A DNA stretch of 64,000 nt from Cordylochernes scorpioides. Taxonomy: Eukaryota; Arthropoda; Arachnida; Pseudoscorpiones; Chernetidae. The notes beneath the pieces were generated by a model that was given only the letters and a program-made list of their open reading frames with translations, was not told where the DNA came from and searched no databases. The stretch lies in NCBI GenBank assembly GCA_030710605.1, contig CP092886.1:159572000-159635999 (forward strand), given 5' to 3'. The position numbers and the translations under genes were made by a program. Below, piece by piece: positions 21,517-33,668 of the stretch. Position 1 is the first letter of the stretch. Every line of letters starts with the position of its first letter.

Positions 21517-22830
21517 CTAGTCGGTCTGGGGGTTTCCTGGCTCTCTGAGGTCTAGGACTGCGGACGGGCAATTGCAGAGCGGCAGCCTCCGGTTTAGGAG
21601 TGCAAGAGGGCACGTGCACAGCAACAGGCCCTGGTCTAGGAGTGCAAGAGGGTACGTGCACAGAAGCAGTCTCCTCCTTGTTTCCTGATGTAACCTCTGG
21701 AACCTCCTCTTCACTTTATTTCTGACTTCCACCTACAGGTTTCTCTCCTGATATTCGAGGAAGTATCAAATTTCTTGTCTCCACTTGTTTCTTTCTCACA
21801 GGTCGCAATTGATTGATATGCCTCTTATACACGACGCTCTCGCAATTTATAAGGTAGTGACGGTAGCTCAAGAATTTCAAAATGGTACCTTTTTACCGTT
21901 TAGGTCCAGTTGCATAGTTGCGGAAATAAACCTCGCAAACTGTAGTAAACTGCTCCTGCCTTCTTACGGCCTCATGAAATACCTCTCGCGGATTTCCCAT
22001 CTTGGTATTAAATTCGAGAATCTTGATCTTAAACTTCTCTTCATTAGCAGTTCCGCGGGGGAATTCCTTTATTACAGTTTGGGGGAATGCTCTATGAGCA
22101 AATAGGAATCTTTGTAGATTCGTCTCTAAATCATCCTTCCCATTATTCTTTCTCAAAAGGTTTTTAAACTCTCTTACATATCTCTCAGCTAAACCATTTG
22201 TACTAGGATTATACGGACTGATCTTAGTGTGCCGTATACCATTCATTTTGGTAAATTGCTCGAATTCACCGGAGACAAACTGTCTTCCGTTATCTGTAAC
22301 CAAAAATTAAGGCAATCCAAATCTGGCAAAAATTTCTCTAAGATTATTTATAATCGTTTTGCCGGTAATATCTTTAATGATAAACATTTCTATCCTCTTT
22401 GAGTATGCGTCCACGAGAACCAAAAACATTTTTCCTATGAACGGACCCGCTAGATCAAGATGAAGTCGATGCCACGGTTTTTCGGGCCAAGTCCATTCCG
22501 AGATGGTAGCCGGGGGCATGCTTGCCGATTCTTGGCATACTCTACATTCTCTAGGTAACTCCTCGATGTTACTGTCTATGCCTGGCCACCAGAAAATACC
22601 GTCTGGAAATAATCTTCATTTTAACAATCCCCATGTGTATTTCATGCAAGTCATTTAAAATTAAAGATCTTAATTTTTGGGGAATTACCACTCTTTCACG
22701 CCATTGAAGACAACCAAACTCCAAACTTAATTCCTCATTGATCTTATAATGAGAAGCTAGTGAGTTTTCTCTCGATACCCTTGTGAATTTCCACACACAC
22801 ACAGTTGCCTTCTCTAACATTCCTTAATAC
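21517..22830 (-). pseudogene. Gypsy-A integrase region, broken
   Basis: Minus-strand pieces: 22820-22569, a region ahead of the core that would include the zinc-binding part (LHEIHMGIVKMKIISRRYF); 22519-22307 with LDLAGPFIGKMFLVLVDAYS (first catalytic Asp); and 22303-21893 with VTDNGRQFVS (second Asp) and NGLAERYVREFKN (Glu). So the D-D-E triad of the integrase core is recognisable. A stop at 22304-22306 and other frame breaks make it inactive. Behind it, 21732-21517 is Pro/Leu/Cys-rich and internally repeated, and I cannot name it. Confidence 0.8.
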
Positions 22831-24640
22831 TATTTGACAGTATTTTATCTTGGGGCGTCTCATATGCCACCTCCATAAAAGAGAACGGTACCTCATTCAA
22901 CCTCCTGAGAAGAAGTAGCTGGTCTTCATCAGGAGACTCCCTGACACTCGATTCTAAAGGAAGACGTGACAATGCGTCAACATTGGAATTATCACTAGTT
23001 TTTCGAAATTCCACAGTATAATTAAATGCAGATAATTTTAAGGATCATCTTTTAATTCTGGATGATGCACCTATGGGAATTGGTTTATGAGGTGAAAATA
23101 TATTGTTACGACTCTTCTCAGCCGTCGATGTTTGCGTGCAAGGTTTCTGAGAAGACAATGTGGATTCTTTAGGATACAGCTTAGTGCGGTATATTTATTA
23201 TAATAGCTTTAAAGAGTAGATAAGTAACTATACAGTAGATGGACTTGCCTTCAATGCCGCTCCAGGTAGGTTCCTCCTCGTACTCCACTTGTTAATCCAC
23301 ACAGTCCCGGCGCCCACCTCCTCCAGCCAAACTTGCCGCGTCTGTCGTCACCGCCCTTCTCCCTCACTCCCCCGCTTCCTCCCACATTGGAATGTCGTCT
23401 GGACTTTGTCTACCCCCAGACACGTGGGCCATCCTCCCGCAGCTGGAATCCATCCACCTTTCCACAACTTCACCCTGGGACCTCTGCCTTTCTGATATCT
23501 TGTCATACAGTGAGGAAAGAATTACCCATATTACAATATGAATTAAGGGTCGGTTGTCTGTGACAAATTCAAATATTCGTCCCAGTAAGTATTGTCAAAA
23601 GTTAGGCTCAACGCTTTCTTTTCTAGTTGAGAGAAACGTTTTTCCGCTTCAGTTAATGTTCTAGAAGCAAAAGCTATAGGGCATTCTTCCTTTCTATCAT
23701 TTCTATGACTCAGAATTACGCCTAGTTCATAGTCCATTAATAATGATTTACATTTTTTAAATAACCATCGATATTCTTTCGTCCAATTCCATCTACAATT
23801 TTTATTCAAAAGTTGATAGAATAGCGCTAAAATGTTTGCTATATTTTTATGAATCTATAAAAATAAATTAAGAGTCTTATGAAAGATCTTAATTGCGAAA
23901 TATTCTTTAGGTTCACGCGTCTCTATCACTGCTTTAATTTTATTTTCTAAGGGATGCAGTCCATATTTATCCATTTTAAACCCTAAATATTCCACCGATT
24001 TCTTTTTAAATTCACATTTATATGTTTAACTTTAAACCTTTTCTAGCAATCATCTAAACACTAGATCCAACTTTTGTTCATGATCTTCAAAGTCTTTTCC
24101 TGCAACCAAAATATCATCTATGTAGCAGGCCACACCTGGCAAATCAGCAAATAGACCTTCCATAATCCTCTGAAATTTATTTGGTGCTACCGCTACGTCA
24201 TATGGTAGTCTAAGAAAACAACCTCTTTGTTGTTTTTATATCAATAACAGCTTTGGCTTCGTCCGCTAACATTACTTGTAAGTAAGCCTGTGATAGGTCT
24301 AGAGTCGAAAGTACGGTGCTTGTAGATAATTTTGAAAATATCTCATCGATCGATGGAAGGGGATACCTATCTAATTCTATTGCTTTATTAGCTGTACATC
24401 TAAAATCACCACATATTCTTACACTACCATCCTTTTTTAATACTGGTACTATTGGAGCGGTCCAATATGCATGAACTATAGGTTATAAAATGCAAGAATT
24501 CACTAAACGATCAATTTCATTCTCTACTTTGTTTTTTAGAGAGAAAGGTAAACTTCTGGCCTTACAAAACACAGGAGTCACATCCTTTTTTAAATTAAAA
24601 TTTATTTTAACATCCTTTAGAGACAGCCCAAATCTTTGTT
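22831..24640 (-). pseudogene. Gypsy-A reverse transcriptase and RNase H, broken, split by a solo LTR
   Basis: Minus-strand RT segments can be read around 24480-24060: VRICGDFRCTANKAIELDRY, YPLPSIDEIF, LDLSQAYLQV, and the catalytic box CYIDDILVAG near 24130-24100. RNase H pieces follow at 23809-23543 (CPIAFASRTLTEAEKRFSQL) and, beyond the inserted solo LTR, at 23014-22814 (SNVDALSRLPLES). Frame changes occur near 24230 and 23870. The overall type resembles K02A2.6-like gypsy polyproteins, by memory. Confidence 0.8.
23104..23535. mobile_element. Solo LTR inside gypsy-A RNase H
   Basis: 432 bp with TGTTACGACTC at one end and CCATATTACA at the other, flanked by ATAT on both sides (23100-23103 and 23536-23539). 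The RNase H reading of gypsy-A resumes exactly across it. It is GC-richer than its host (23290-23470). The orientation cannot be fixed without the parent element. A solo LTR arises when the two LTRs of a full element recombine. Confidence 0.75.
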
Positions 24641-25935
24641 AAACAAATCTGCATATCTATCAATCAAACTATTTCTATTAGATTCATTACTTAAATTTTT
24701 AATGCTAAACAATCTAGAATAATCAAGTTTTAACTTTTTAAGCCATTCTCTTTCTAACAAAATCACCTGGAATTTTCATTTACAACTATTAATCGTAAAT
24801 ATTGGTTGGCTTCTTTTACAAAAACATTTTTGACCTATAATCTCTATTGATTTACCACGAAAGGATTTTAATTTGTTGGAAATAATTTTTTACCTTGTCA
24901 ATAAATTTTATAAATATCTTTAGGTATTAACGTAACTGGACCTCCTGTATCTATTGTAAAGCACAAAGAATAATCATCTACTGTTAAGTTTATTGGGGCA
25001 TCAGTTTCGCCCTGTACAGAATATATAGAGTCCTTTTGTACAAATTTACATTCCCACATTTTTTACTAGCTTTGCAGACTTTACTTAAATGACCCAGTTT
25101 TTAACGTTTAAAACAAGTATTTGTTCTATGAGGGCAAACAGAGGCCACGTGTGAATGTCTTTCACCACATCTATAACGCACTATTTCTCCCCTTTGCCTG
25201 AAAGGCCTATGCTGCACCATACCATTATTGTACTCACCCTTTTATCTTTTCCATTCACAGGGGATATTTTGGCCACTAATTTATCTTGTAATTTTCTTGT
25301 ATTTATCTCCGCCAGTTCGAACGAGATCGCCACTGCAAAACTTTATCCAGGGTGACATCGTTTTCTTGTAGTAGCTTCTTTTGCAGGCTTTCCAACTTGA
25401 TTCCAGCCACAAAACGGTCTCGCATCATGGTTCCCAGCATATCGCCGAAATTACAATTTATTGCTAAATGTTTCAATTCTCTAAGATATTCCGAAATAGA
25501 TTCTCCTTCCTGTTGAATTATCTTTAAAAATCTGCATCACTGTGGTATCACTTTCTTCTTTTGATCCAAATTCAGCTTAATTCTTTGAATGATAGTATAA
25601 TAGGGTTGATCTTTCATTAGACCAGGAAGAAAATGTCGTTTCCCTGCTCTAAAGTTTCAGAATCTGGTAGCGAGGTAAAAATCAGCACTTTAGTCTTCTC
25701 CTTCATATGCCGAAAATAGAGCCTCAAATTTTTGTACAAAAAGATCAAAGTGTCCTCCACTGGGCTATATCATATAAAAGGTACTATTAACTTTGAACTT
25801 GTCATGCTGATCTTTTCTACTCCTTTGTTTTCTTGATCCAGATAGTTTAAAAGATGTAGTTGTTATACTTGCATAGACGCCGTTTTCCTCAGCTTTTTAC
25901 TGGCTCTGTAGATCGCGCATCCTCGTCGTCACTTT
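24641..25935 (-). pseudogene. Gypsy-A gag and protease, broken
   Basis: The protease active site reads LCFTIDTGGPVTLIPKDIY at about 24980-24915, with the aspartic D-T-G triplet. Ahead of it (25160-25060) are remnants of two zinc knuckles: a CGERHSH...VC piece and a KLGHLSKVCK piece that has lost its second cysteine. The region up to 25900 is the gag body, with several frame breaks, and I can recognise only its general position. On the element strand, AAAGTGACGACGAGGA directly behind the 5' LTR is the expected place of the tRNA primer site. Confidence 0.65.
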
Positions 25936-26074
25936 TGTTGTGTCGTAATTAGACAAACAAGAGCTCAAACTTGACCATGGCCAACAACAAATGTCCAATT
26001 TATATATACATATATTTTTACATAATGAGGCCTTAAATAATGCAAATAATATTCATCTATTTACATAAACAACA
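25936..26074 (-). repeat. 5' LTR of gypsy-A
   Basis: It starts (plus strand) TGTTGTGTCGTAATTAG and ends TAAACAACA, giving TG...CA on either strand. GTTAA at 26075-26079 follows as the second target duplication. The duplication breakpoint ATTA is at 25948-25951. Confidence 0.75.
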
Positions 26075-26079
26075 GTTAA

Positions 26080-28020
26080 TATATAGTGAGAAGAGTAGAG
26101 GACTGAGTACAGATCCCTGAGGTACACCAGCCCATGTTCTTCGGTCCTTGGAAAATGTTCCATTGACCCGAAACTTTATCCTTCTTCCCCTTAAGAAGTC
26201 TGCAATACAGATTAAGGTTTTTCCTCTTACTCCGATGTTGTGCAGCCTTTCAAATAATTTCTACACTCGATCAAAAGCTGAGGTCATATCCAGGAATACG
26301 GCCGTAGTCTTCTTTGGCGGTTTTTTCTAGAAATCTATTATTGATTGACAGAAGTAGAACAGTTTATCAGTTGTACAGTGTCTGGATCTTTAGGCAGTTT
26401 GGTAGAAGTTTATTTTATTATTGTTAGTGAGCCAGACTATGAGCCTAGAGTGGATAATTCATTCTGTTATTTTACAAAGTATGCTGGTAAGAGCAATTGG
26501 GCGATAGTTCTTGCATTCCTTGGCATCTTTGTTTGGTTTCAGTATTGGCACCATAATTGATATCTTCCAATTCTTTGGCAGTTTACCAGTTTGCCATGAA
26601 ATGTTCAGTATTCGTAGGAGTTGAATTTTAGCTTTGTCTCCAAAGTGTTTAATCATTTGACCAAAGATTAGAGCATCTCCAGGTGACATCTTGGATTTAA
26701 TTTCCTATTGATGAGTTTAGCTCATTCAGTGTGAAGTCTCTCGAGTAAATATCTTGTTGATGGTAATTTCTTGCTTGTTTAACTAACCTGTTTACATTAT
26801 TTTTTAGAGTCCTGCCTTCATTCATATAGCTGAGTCTGGAAGTGCTTGAAAGATATTCAGCAATTATTTCAGCCATCTGTTTGTTCGTTCTCGCTATATA
26901 TATCGGTTAGAGTATTGGAGGATTAGTGTTGGTTTTGATTGTTTTATAACAGTAATTAAATTCCAGTGATGGCTTTCCTTTTTTCGCAGAATTCTGCCCA
27001 TTTTCTCTCTCTCTTGTTGGAATATCCAAATTTCTTGTTCTATTTTGTGACTAATTTCAATGAGTTCCTTTATGATTTCTTCTGTTTTATTTGTTTTAAG
27101 AAGTTGATTGATATTGTCTCTCTCTGCAATCATTGCCTCGATATTGTGGTCCTTCCAGTAAAGTATTCACAGGTCTTTATGTCTACCTCTAGGTATCGAT
27201 ACTTTTGCAGCTTTGGATTTGTTCGAAGAGAATTTTCCATTTTTTTGTCAATCGCTTTGTGATTTAATTCTTCGTTGCACAGTTCTTCAAGCTTTTCTGT
27301 TATTTTTTCCAGTGTTCTTTTATTCTGTTGGAAATTCTCAATTTTGAATTTTATGGTTGTTAAAATTGGTCTGTGGTCACTGATTTCACTTTTAAGAATT
27401 TTCCATTGTGTTGTGGGTGCGATGTTGTAATTTATCGCTTTGATGTCTATTGCGGATTCTGTGCCTGTGGACTTGGATAGATAGGTGTTCTTTTCGTTAT
27501 TTAACGGTGTAAGGTCGAGGTCGGTTAGCATGTCCTCAACCTGCTGACCTTTGTTATCCTGGAAAGGTGATCCCCAAGTTGGTCTTTCGGCGTTAAAATC
27601 ACCAAGTATGATTGCGATATCCGAAGACGCTTCACTTAATGTCTCTATCAGGCAAGTATTGATGCTAGTATTATCGTGATGATAAACATTTATGATTGTA
27701 ATTGTTTTATCTGTAAGATAGATTTCTATTGCCTGAGCTTCTGTCGTGCTTTCTCTAGGCTTACTCTGATTATAGGCGATTTCCTTAAATTTGATTTCTA
27801 AAGTTTTAATCAAAACGGCAAGTCCTCCTCCGAATTTTCCCCGTCTGTCCTTTCGTAGTGTTGTATAATCTTTGATATTGAATCTCAGATTCTGATTCAA
27901 TTTTGTCTCCTGAGGACAAGTAATATGTACATTGTTGTCACAGAGAAGACAAGTCAGCTCTTTATTTTCCTCTGGGTACCATTTATATTGAGTTGTAGTA
28001 GATTGAATTGTGTCCTCGTA
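26080..28020 (-). pseudogene. LINE ORF2, 5' part: AP endonuclease and RT fingers (copy 1)
   Basis: The 256-residue minus-strand ORF 27900-27130 is an apurinic-type endonuclease. It shows GGGLAVLIK, the catalytic IILGDFNAERPTWGS and, near its end, SDHRPILTT. The N-terminal start of the domain (the Q-x-N-x-x-G-x-x motif) is partly lost. A linker follows at 27133-26894, then the RT fingers at 26689-26459 (ISWQTGKLPKNWKISIMVPI, then KNYRPIALTSILCKI). An RT palm piece near 26330-26080 contains the segment before the gypsy-A insertion point. The endonuclease nicks target DNA and the RT copies the element RNA from the nick. Frame breaks make it inactive. The remainder of this LINE is at 19373-21318. 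Confidence 0.85.
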
Positions 28021-28199
28021 GTAGATTTCTCATCATGAGCTCGAGCTGCAGCTCCTGACGCGGCGGTTACCCCGGACGCGGTAGCATTACTGGAGATATC
28101 AGTTTTGCTCTTTATTTGAAAATGGGTGCCGTTGCAATGTTAGTCATCTTGGAAACGAACCAGAATTTGGTCAAATATTCCAAGGGTCCAGGGGGAACC

Positions 28200-29411
28200 G
28201 CAAGAAGGTGTGGTCGGACTTCTCCCCCCTCCCCCTGGAATGCCGTCACTACAGGATAAAGCACTCTTTGTGAATTCTTTTAATTGTGATTCAGAATCTG
28301 CCACTGAAGCTTTACGAGCGTTTCGTTCCTTTAAAGGTATTCGAAGCGATAAAGGACCAATGAGTTGCTACTCTCTAAAGCGATTGATTAAAAGTTTTGA
28401 GGAAACTGGATCTCTGGAAACAAAACCTCGGAGTGGAAGACCATCGACATGCAAGTCAGTGGTTGTTACGGTTTTGCAGAATGCTGAAGCTATTGAAACG
28501 TTATCCACGTATGTAGAAGTAAGTGCTAGACAAGTTTCTCGACAAACGGGGATTTCGTATGGAACAGTTTGGAGAGAACACACATTTAGAATTTTTCTAT
28601 AAAAATACCCTAACAAAATTAAAAGTTTTCACGAGTTGGAAGTCAGCGATTTTGAGAAGCGTCAAGAATTCGCTGCATGGGTTTTCCGGCAAATAGATAT
28701 TGATGAAAACTGGCTGTCAAATGTTCTAAGAACAGATGATGCTAACTTTTATCTAAAGGGAGAATTTAACATTCAAAACTGCCTCATTTTGGCAACAGAA
28801 AACCCTAGGATTTTTACAGAAACACCACTTCATCAGCACAGAGTTACAGTTTTGTGTGGGTTCACTTCTTTTATTTTGGGCCAATTTTCTTTGAAAATAT
28901 CAATGGAAGAACTTTTAAAACCGTTTTTGTAACTGGTGAACGTTAAGTTCAACTTTCGAGAGAAAAGGTTATTCCCATATTGCAGGACAGACAAGCACTA
29001 AGCGAAATAACATTCATGCAAGATGGAGGACCTCCTCATATCTCCCGCGGTGCCAAACAATTGCTGAAGGATACGTTCGGTGAAATTCGTTGATAAGTCG
29101 CCACTTTATATACCAGTGGCCTCCAATATTACCAGACTTGACGCCTTGCAATTTCGGTTATGGGGGTACATTAAGTCGCGTTTTTATCGATGCCGGCCTA
29201 CCACATTGGCCATTTTGGAGGCTTCTATCAGATGGCACGTTTTATAAATTTCAACTATTTAATTGTGACCATTCTGTCATCTATCGCCTGCAGGCGGTGT
29301 TTGAGAATGAAGGGCGCCACATTGAGCAAGGATTGTGACCTAATACAAGAGAGAAGGCAATTACCTCATGTGTTATATTTTGCAGCTCTTTGTTTTGGGT
29401 TATGGGAATAA
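28200..29411 (+). pseudogene. Mariner-type transposase, broken (copy 1)
   Basis: ORF 28210-28602 holds the helix-turn-helix DNA-binding part (FVNSFNCDSESATEALRAFR, then TKPRSGRPST). It is the DUF4817-like N-terminus seen in arthropod Tc1/mariner-type transposases. ORF 28636-28932 holds the first catalytic stretch (WLSNVLRTDDANFYLKGEF). Then 29010-29090 gives FMQDGGPPHIS (second Asp) and 29125-29165 DLTPCNF (third Asp). Stops at 28600 and 28930, TGA near 29092 and later frame changes inactivate it. The likely right end is the mariner-like terminus at 30444; I find no matching left end. Confidence 0.8.
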
Positions 29412-30446
29412 TAAATGCTGTCCTCACATCATGACCTTTTTTTTTCTGTGAACAGTAATTTTTCTGTTTGTCATTTGCTCACATCTTTTATTATGTCGTG
29501 CAGGCCAAAGTGTTATAACTTCTCGAATAACACTGGTACACACAATTTTAACCCTTATGTTTAGTCTAACGCTTTTCGCTCATTAGAAGAAATAGCATAA
29601 GGAATATTCTCTGTATCCCCCCCCCCCAACTTTAGAAATTTTGCGCAAAAAATAATACAAAATGATTTTGCTACCACGTTTTTCAACGCAAAAGGTCGAT
29701 TTAAAAATGATTTTTTTAGGGGATACATTTTCAAAATTATGTACAGTATAATAAACAATGATAACATTTGACAAACCCATAGGATATTTGGAATAAAGTA
29801 CGACAAATATATTTTGTCACTCCCCTCTATATTTCATCTTTGGATCATGACAAATATCCAGTTAAATAGTAAAGTGTCGCCAATTAGTCAAGAAACTATA
29901 CATTCCTTATAGCACGAAATCCTATTAGTAGTGCCATCATAATTTTTGGTACTATATTAACATTTCAAAAATCGTGTATTGATATCAGTAGTTATTTTCA
30001 AACATTCAATCTATTTCACAAAACTCCATCTAAAATATAAATATTTTTTGCTACATGTTTTAATTTGCATATACCTATTTTACATATCTCAGATTGTATT
30101 TAAAAATCGTTAACCATTTCTTCTAACTTTTGGCGAAATGGTGTTTTATTAATTTATCATTTGATATTATTTGGGTTCTTTCCTGGTATTCAAAAAGGAA
30201 AAATACGTGTCGTTCAGTTATATTTTTCAATTTATCAAAACAATTTGGTCGCTGAATAGCTGATTCTGGTAGAGCGCCATCTAGCGAATAAAGTTGTAAC
30301 TAAAATCAATTTCGAATTTTTCATTATTTGCCATAAAAATTCCCATTGCATCCTGAACACAATGGTGTTTACCGCATTGCTCTAGCACAAATATTCGCGG
30401 AGTTATTAATTTTTAAAGTTGTGCGGGACTTTTGGATCACCCTGTA
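29412..30446 (+). mobile_element. Non-coding 3' part and right terminus of the mariner-type element (copy 1)
   Basis: No ORF of note. The stretch ends GGGACTTTTGGATCACCCTG at 30425-30444, followed by TA. The end matches the start of the fragment at 18819 in inverse orientation. A run of ten C at about 29619-29628 is one base longer than in copy 2. About 1 kb of non-coding DNA after the transposase is long for this family, so two elements could be joined here. Confidence 0.5.
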
Positions 30447-31106
30447 TATCTAATTGTACTTCATGCCACGTGTCGTCTGCTATGTTTTTCCACCCGAGCA
30501 CACCGAATGTCGTGTGTTCACCTCACAGCGCACATTAGAGGTGTTAATTTATTATTTTCCAGATAAAACATTGTTGAAAGAAATAGCCGATAATTTGTAA
30601 AACGCCACATTTAAAAAAGAACATTAGGAATTTTCGTGTTAATTATTTATAATTTGACTGATTAATTATTGTTTTATCTTTTTCTACACTGAGAGCTCCC
30701 TTCCAAGGTACAAATTATGAATGGCGTCCTCGGTAGAAAAAGAGCAATTAATTGAGATCTTGAGACGTCTTAATTATTTATAATTTAATTATATTAGAGA
30801 ATGCGTCAGGTTGCTATTGTGTTCCGCAACTGTGGCCACTGCGCACTTTGATGTTGCTTTTTACATATGCGAACATGGGAATACCTTTCAATTAATAGTT
30901 CTACACACAGAATTATGTATTTCTATTGAAATTGTTTTATTTATACTCTTATATTGTGATATTTTATATTCTATATCCAAAATACGAAAGCGAACATTCC
31001 GTTATTTCACAAAACCTTTTTTTTTTAATTTAAAATAGATCATTAACATTTTGTTGAGGAGAACTAGAATCAAAATGAATATTTTATTTTTAAATTGATT
31101 GTGTAG
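30447..31106. other. AT-rich stretch without recognisable gene (copy 1)
   Basis: Palindromic AATTATTTATAATTT text occurs twice (30642-30656 and 30769-30785). ORF 30811-31038 (75 codons) has no recognisable features. Confidence 0.35.
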
Positions 31107-31463
31107 AATTAAGGCTAGGTAATGTCTCGAAGTGTAAAATATTGTAGGGAATTCAGGCTATGTGGGGTCTCGAAGTGTAAAATATTGTGGGGAATTCAGG
31201 CTATGTAATGTCTCGAAGTGTAAAATATTGTGGGGAATTCAGGCTATGTAGGGTCTCGAAGTGTAAAATATTGTGGGGAATTCAGGCTATGTGGGGTCTC
31301 GAAGTGTAAAATATTGTGGGGAATTCAGGCTATGTGGGGTCTCGAAGTGTAAAATATTGTGGGGAATTCAGGCTATGTGGGGTCTCGAAGTGTAAAATAT
31401 TGTGGGGAATTCAGGCTATGTAATGTCTCGAAGTGTGAGATATTGTGGATAATAACATTATGT
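31107..31463. repeat. 43-bp minisatellite, about 8 copies (copy 1)
   Basis: The unit reads ATTGTGGGGAATTCAGGCTA, TGTGGGGTCTCG and AAGTGTAAAAT. The last unit is diverged and is cut by the gypsy-B LTR at 31469. The array's continuation is found on the other side of gypsy-B at 44119-44170. Confidence 0.9.
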
Positions 31464-31676
31464 GATATTGTCACACTCTGCATAGTTATTTTGTAAAAAT
31501 ATGTAAATTAGTATAAAATATAATTGGTAATAGAAATTTATGTAAATAAGGCTTTTGATATAAGAGCGAGATACAATTAGTTGATAGAGCTTCTTTTGTT
31601 TTTTTGAGTTTAGTTCGTTGTTACTCTAAATCAGTTTAACTTCTTTCATTATAAATAAATAATAGTTGCTTGCTTT

Positions 31677-32786
31677 ATGAGAACGCGGTCTGGTTTATTT
31701 TATGAGATGGCGAACGCTGATCAGAAACCCTTAGAAGCACCTACGGTCGAGGCAGGTGTAACAACTGGTGGAGATGCCGGTTTCGACCCTATACCCTTCA
31801 ATCCAAGCTTGAACATCAGGAAGTATGCTGGAGACGAAGACCCACGCCAATGGATCACTTCTCTTGAAGAAGTTGGGTTTCTTTACCGCTGGGCGGATTA
31901 CATCATCACCCGCTACGCTGCCATGAACCTAGTCGGACCTGCTAAAACTTGGTATGAATTCCACAAGGTCAATCTTGCCACCTGGGAAATTTTCAAGACT
32001 CGCCTCATCCAGGACTTCGCGTCGCTAGAGAACAAGGACGAGATGATGCTCAAACTGAACAGAATGCAGGGGTGGAATGAACTCGCGATGCGATTTGCTG
32101 AAGATATATTGCTTCAATGCAGCAAAGTCCAGCCCAATATGGAAGAGATGGAAAAAATTCAATTTGTAATCGGAGGTCTAAAGAAAGAGTACGCGCTGGC
32201 GCTATATCTCAACCCCCCTAAAACCATCGACGAACTTCTGGAAGCATGTAAGAGAATCGATGGGTTCGAGAAGGAATACCTGGAACGAAAGGAGAAGAAT
32301 AAAATTCTTATGAATCGGATTTCTCAAAAAGAAACTAATCATGCCGGATGGAACAGGCGACCAAGAGAGTTTCAATCATATAAAACTGAAAATTACTCGA
32401 GGCCTATGATGGGAACACCAAGACAAAACCAAACTTACTTCCCCCCACAGGAGACTCGTACATTTCCCCGATCCACTCAAAGGGATACATATAGATGAAC
32501 TCCTTCTGGCAACACTTATGATAGAAAACTTCGGAATGATAGAGGTAGAACCGAGGACGGACGACCTATCTGCTTTAGATGTAATAGACCGGGTCATGTG
32601 GCAAAGTATTGCAGAATAAAATATGTTCGCATGGTTGAGGAAGTTCCCCCTAGCCTAGACAGCCCGTCTGATGACAAAAAACCGCTGAACACCCGGAACC
32701 TGAGCCCAGAGGTATACGCCGATGTGTGTGAGAGACCAAGCATTCCAACTCACAACAGATTCGAGGTGTTGGATGATTTAAACTAG
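31677..32786 (+). pseudogene. Gypsy-B gag, one internal stop (truncated copy)
   Basis: Same protein as at 39265-40374, with the same in-frame TGA (32496-32498). The C-terminal zinc knuckle CFRCNRPGHVAKYC lies behind the stop. The slippery heptamer TTTAAAC is at 32777-32783, directly before the TAG at 32784-32786. Because the downstream pol genes are absent, the frameshift product here could only extend into PR. Confidence 0.85.
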
Positions 32787-33523
32787 AAAGCGCGCCTGTT
32801 CCAGTCAACCAGGGCATGTCGAAAATAGGCGCGATCACAGAGATGGATTCAAAAAGCCGAATAAATGTGAGTGTTGATAGAATTGGAATATTGGAAGCCT
32901 TGGTTGACACAGGCGCGGATCTCTCGATTGTGGATTTGAGAACTGCTCTCGAAACTGGCGTTCGTATTGAGACCTATAATGGAAAGTGTATTGGCCCAGA
33001 TGGTAAAAGGCTTAATATATTGGGAAGCATTTCAATGGATATAAAAATTGACGAAAAGTCGTTGAATCATAGATTTGTAGTTCTGGAGTCCAATATGAGG
33101 TCATTAATAATTGGAAGAGATCTTCTCAGGCGTTTAAATGCGAAAATAAATTGCAAACGGGATATTTTAGAATATGACATTGTGACCGAGTGTCAAGACT
33201 CGAACGAAGCACCCAGGAAGATAATCAATCAGCAGGATGAAGTAGTGCCTCGGCTTTGTGTTAAACTAGTCAGGGTAACCGTGAAGGCCGGTGATGGCGA
33301 ATACGTGGTTGAACCAAATGAAAGGATAACTCTTACAAATGGGCTTAGAATTGCTAGATGTCTGATCACGGTAAGAAACAAATTAGCAGATTTATGGATA
33401 ACTAATCCTTATCCTCGAACATTAAAAATAATGAAGAATCAGACCTTGGGCTACGCAAGTCCTCCCACCACGGTTAATTATATAGAAAATGATGAGGAAG
33501 ATAAAGTGACGAAATTCAGATAA
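32777..33523 (+). CDS. Gypsy-B protease region (truncated copy)
   Basis: -1 frame relative to gag, entered at the slippery site; the first ATG is at 32816. It carries the aspartic protease active site LVDTGADLSIVD and, about 70 residues later, SLIIGRDLLRRL, the flap/C-terminal helix type seen in gypsy proteases. The frame stops with TAA at 33521-33523, just before the duplication junction. It would process the gag-pol polyprotein. Protein identical to copy 2. Confidence 0.8.
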   Translation, partial: FKLESAPVPVNQGMSKIGAITEMDSKSRINVSVDRIGILEALVDTGADLSIVDLRTALETGVRIETYNGKCIGPDGKRLNILGSISMDIKIDEKSLNHRFVVLESNMRSLIIGRDLLRRLNAKINCKRDILEYDIVTECQDSNEAPRKIINQQDEVVPRLCVKLVRVTVKAGDGEYVVEPNERITLTNGLRIARCLITVRNKLADLWITNPYPRTLKIMKNQTLGYASPPTTVNYIENDEEDKVTKFR

Positions 33524-33540
33524 ACGAGGACCTGACATTA

Positions 33541-33663
33541 GACAAACAAGAGCTCAAACTTGACCATGGCCAACAACAAATGTCCAATTTATATATACAT
33601 ATATTTTTACATAATGAGGCCTTAAATAATGCAAATAATATTCATCTATTTACATAAACAACA
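33541..33663 (-). repeat. Truncated gypsy-A LTR at the duplication junction
   Basis: It repeats 25952-26074. The first 16 bases of the LTR are missing because the breakpoint lies within it. Confidence 0.9.
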
Positions 33664-33668
33664 GTTAA

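Larger units (their letters stand above)
21324..26074 (-). mobile_element. Gypsy-A: degenerate Ty3/gypsy element inserted in the LINE
   Basis: Both LTRs are on the same strand and every domain is on the minus strand in the order gag, PR, RT, RNase H, IN, which defines Ty3/gypsy. The LTRs differ by several substitutions and an indel of about 25 bp, so the insertion is old. A solo LTR is nested at 23104-23535. The tandem duplication of the locus starts inside its right-hand (5') LTR at 25952, so a truncated copy of that LTR also stands at 33541-33663. Confidence 0.85.
25952..33540. repeat. Tandem duplication unit, copy 1 (7589 bp)
   Basis: It corresponds base for base with 33541-41128. The only differences I noticed are a C run that is one base longer here (near 29618) and c versus t at 31799/39387 (a silent Phe codon in gag). 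ATTA precedes the unit (25948-25951), ends copy 1 (33537-33540) and ends copy 2 (41125-41128). This is 4-bp microhomology at the breakpoints. Confidence 0.95.
31469..33540 (+). mobile_element. Gypsy-B, truncated copy (LTR, gag, PR only)
   Basis: Identical in structure to 39057-41128. It has a 295-bp 5' LTR (31469-31763), the PBS, gag and PR, and breaks off at the duplication junction 33540, so RT, RNase H, IN and the 3' LTR are missing. The truncation results from the tandem duplication and not from a separate insertion. Confidence 0.95.

Noticed and set aside
26966..27262. Plus-strand ORF of 98 codons (also at 34555)
   Set aside because: Shadow of the minus-strand LINE endonuclease/linker region.
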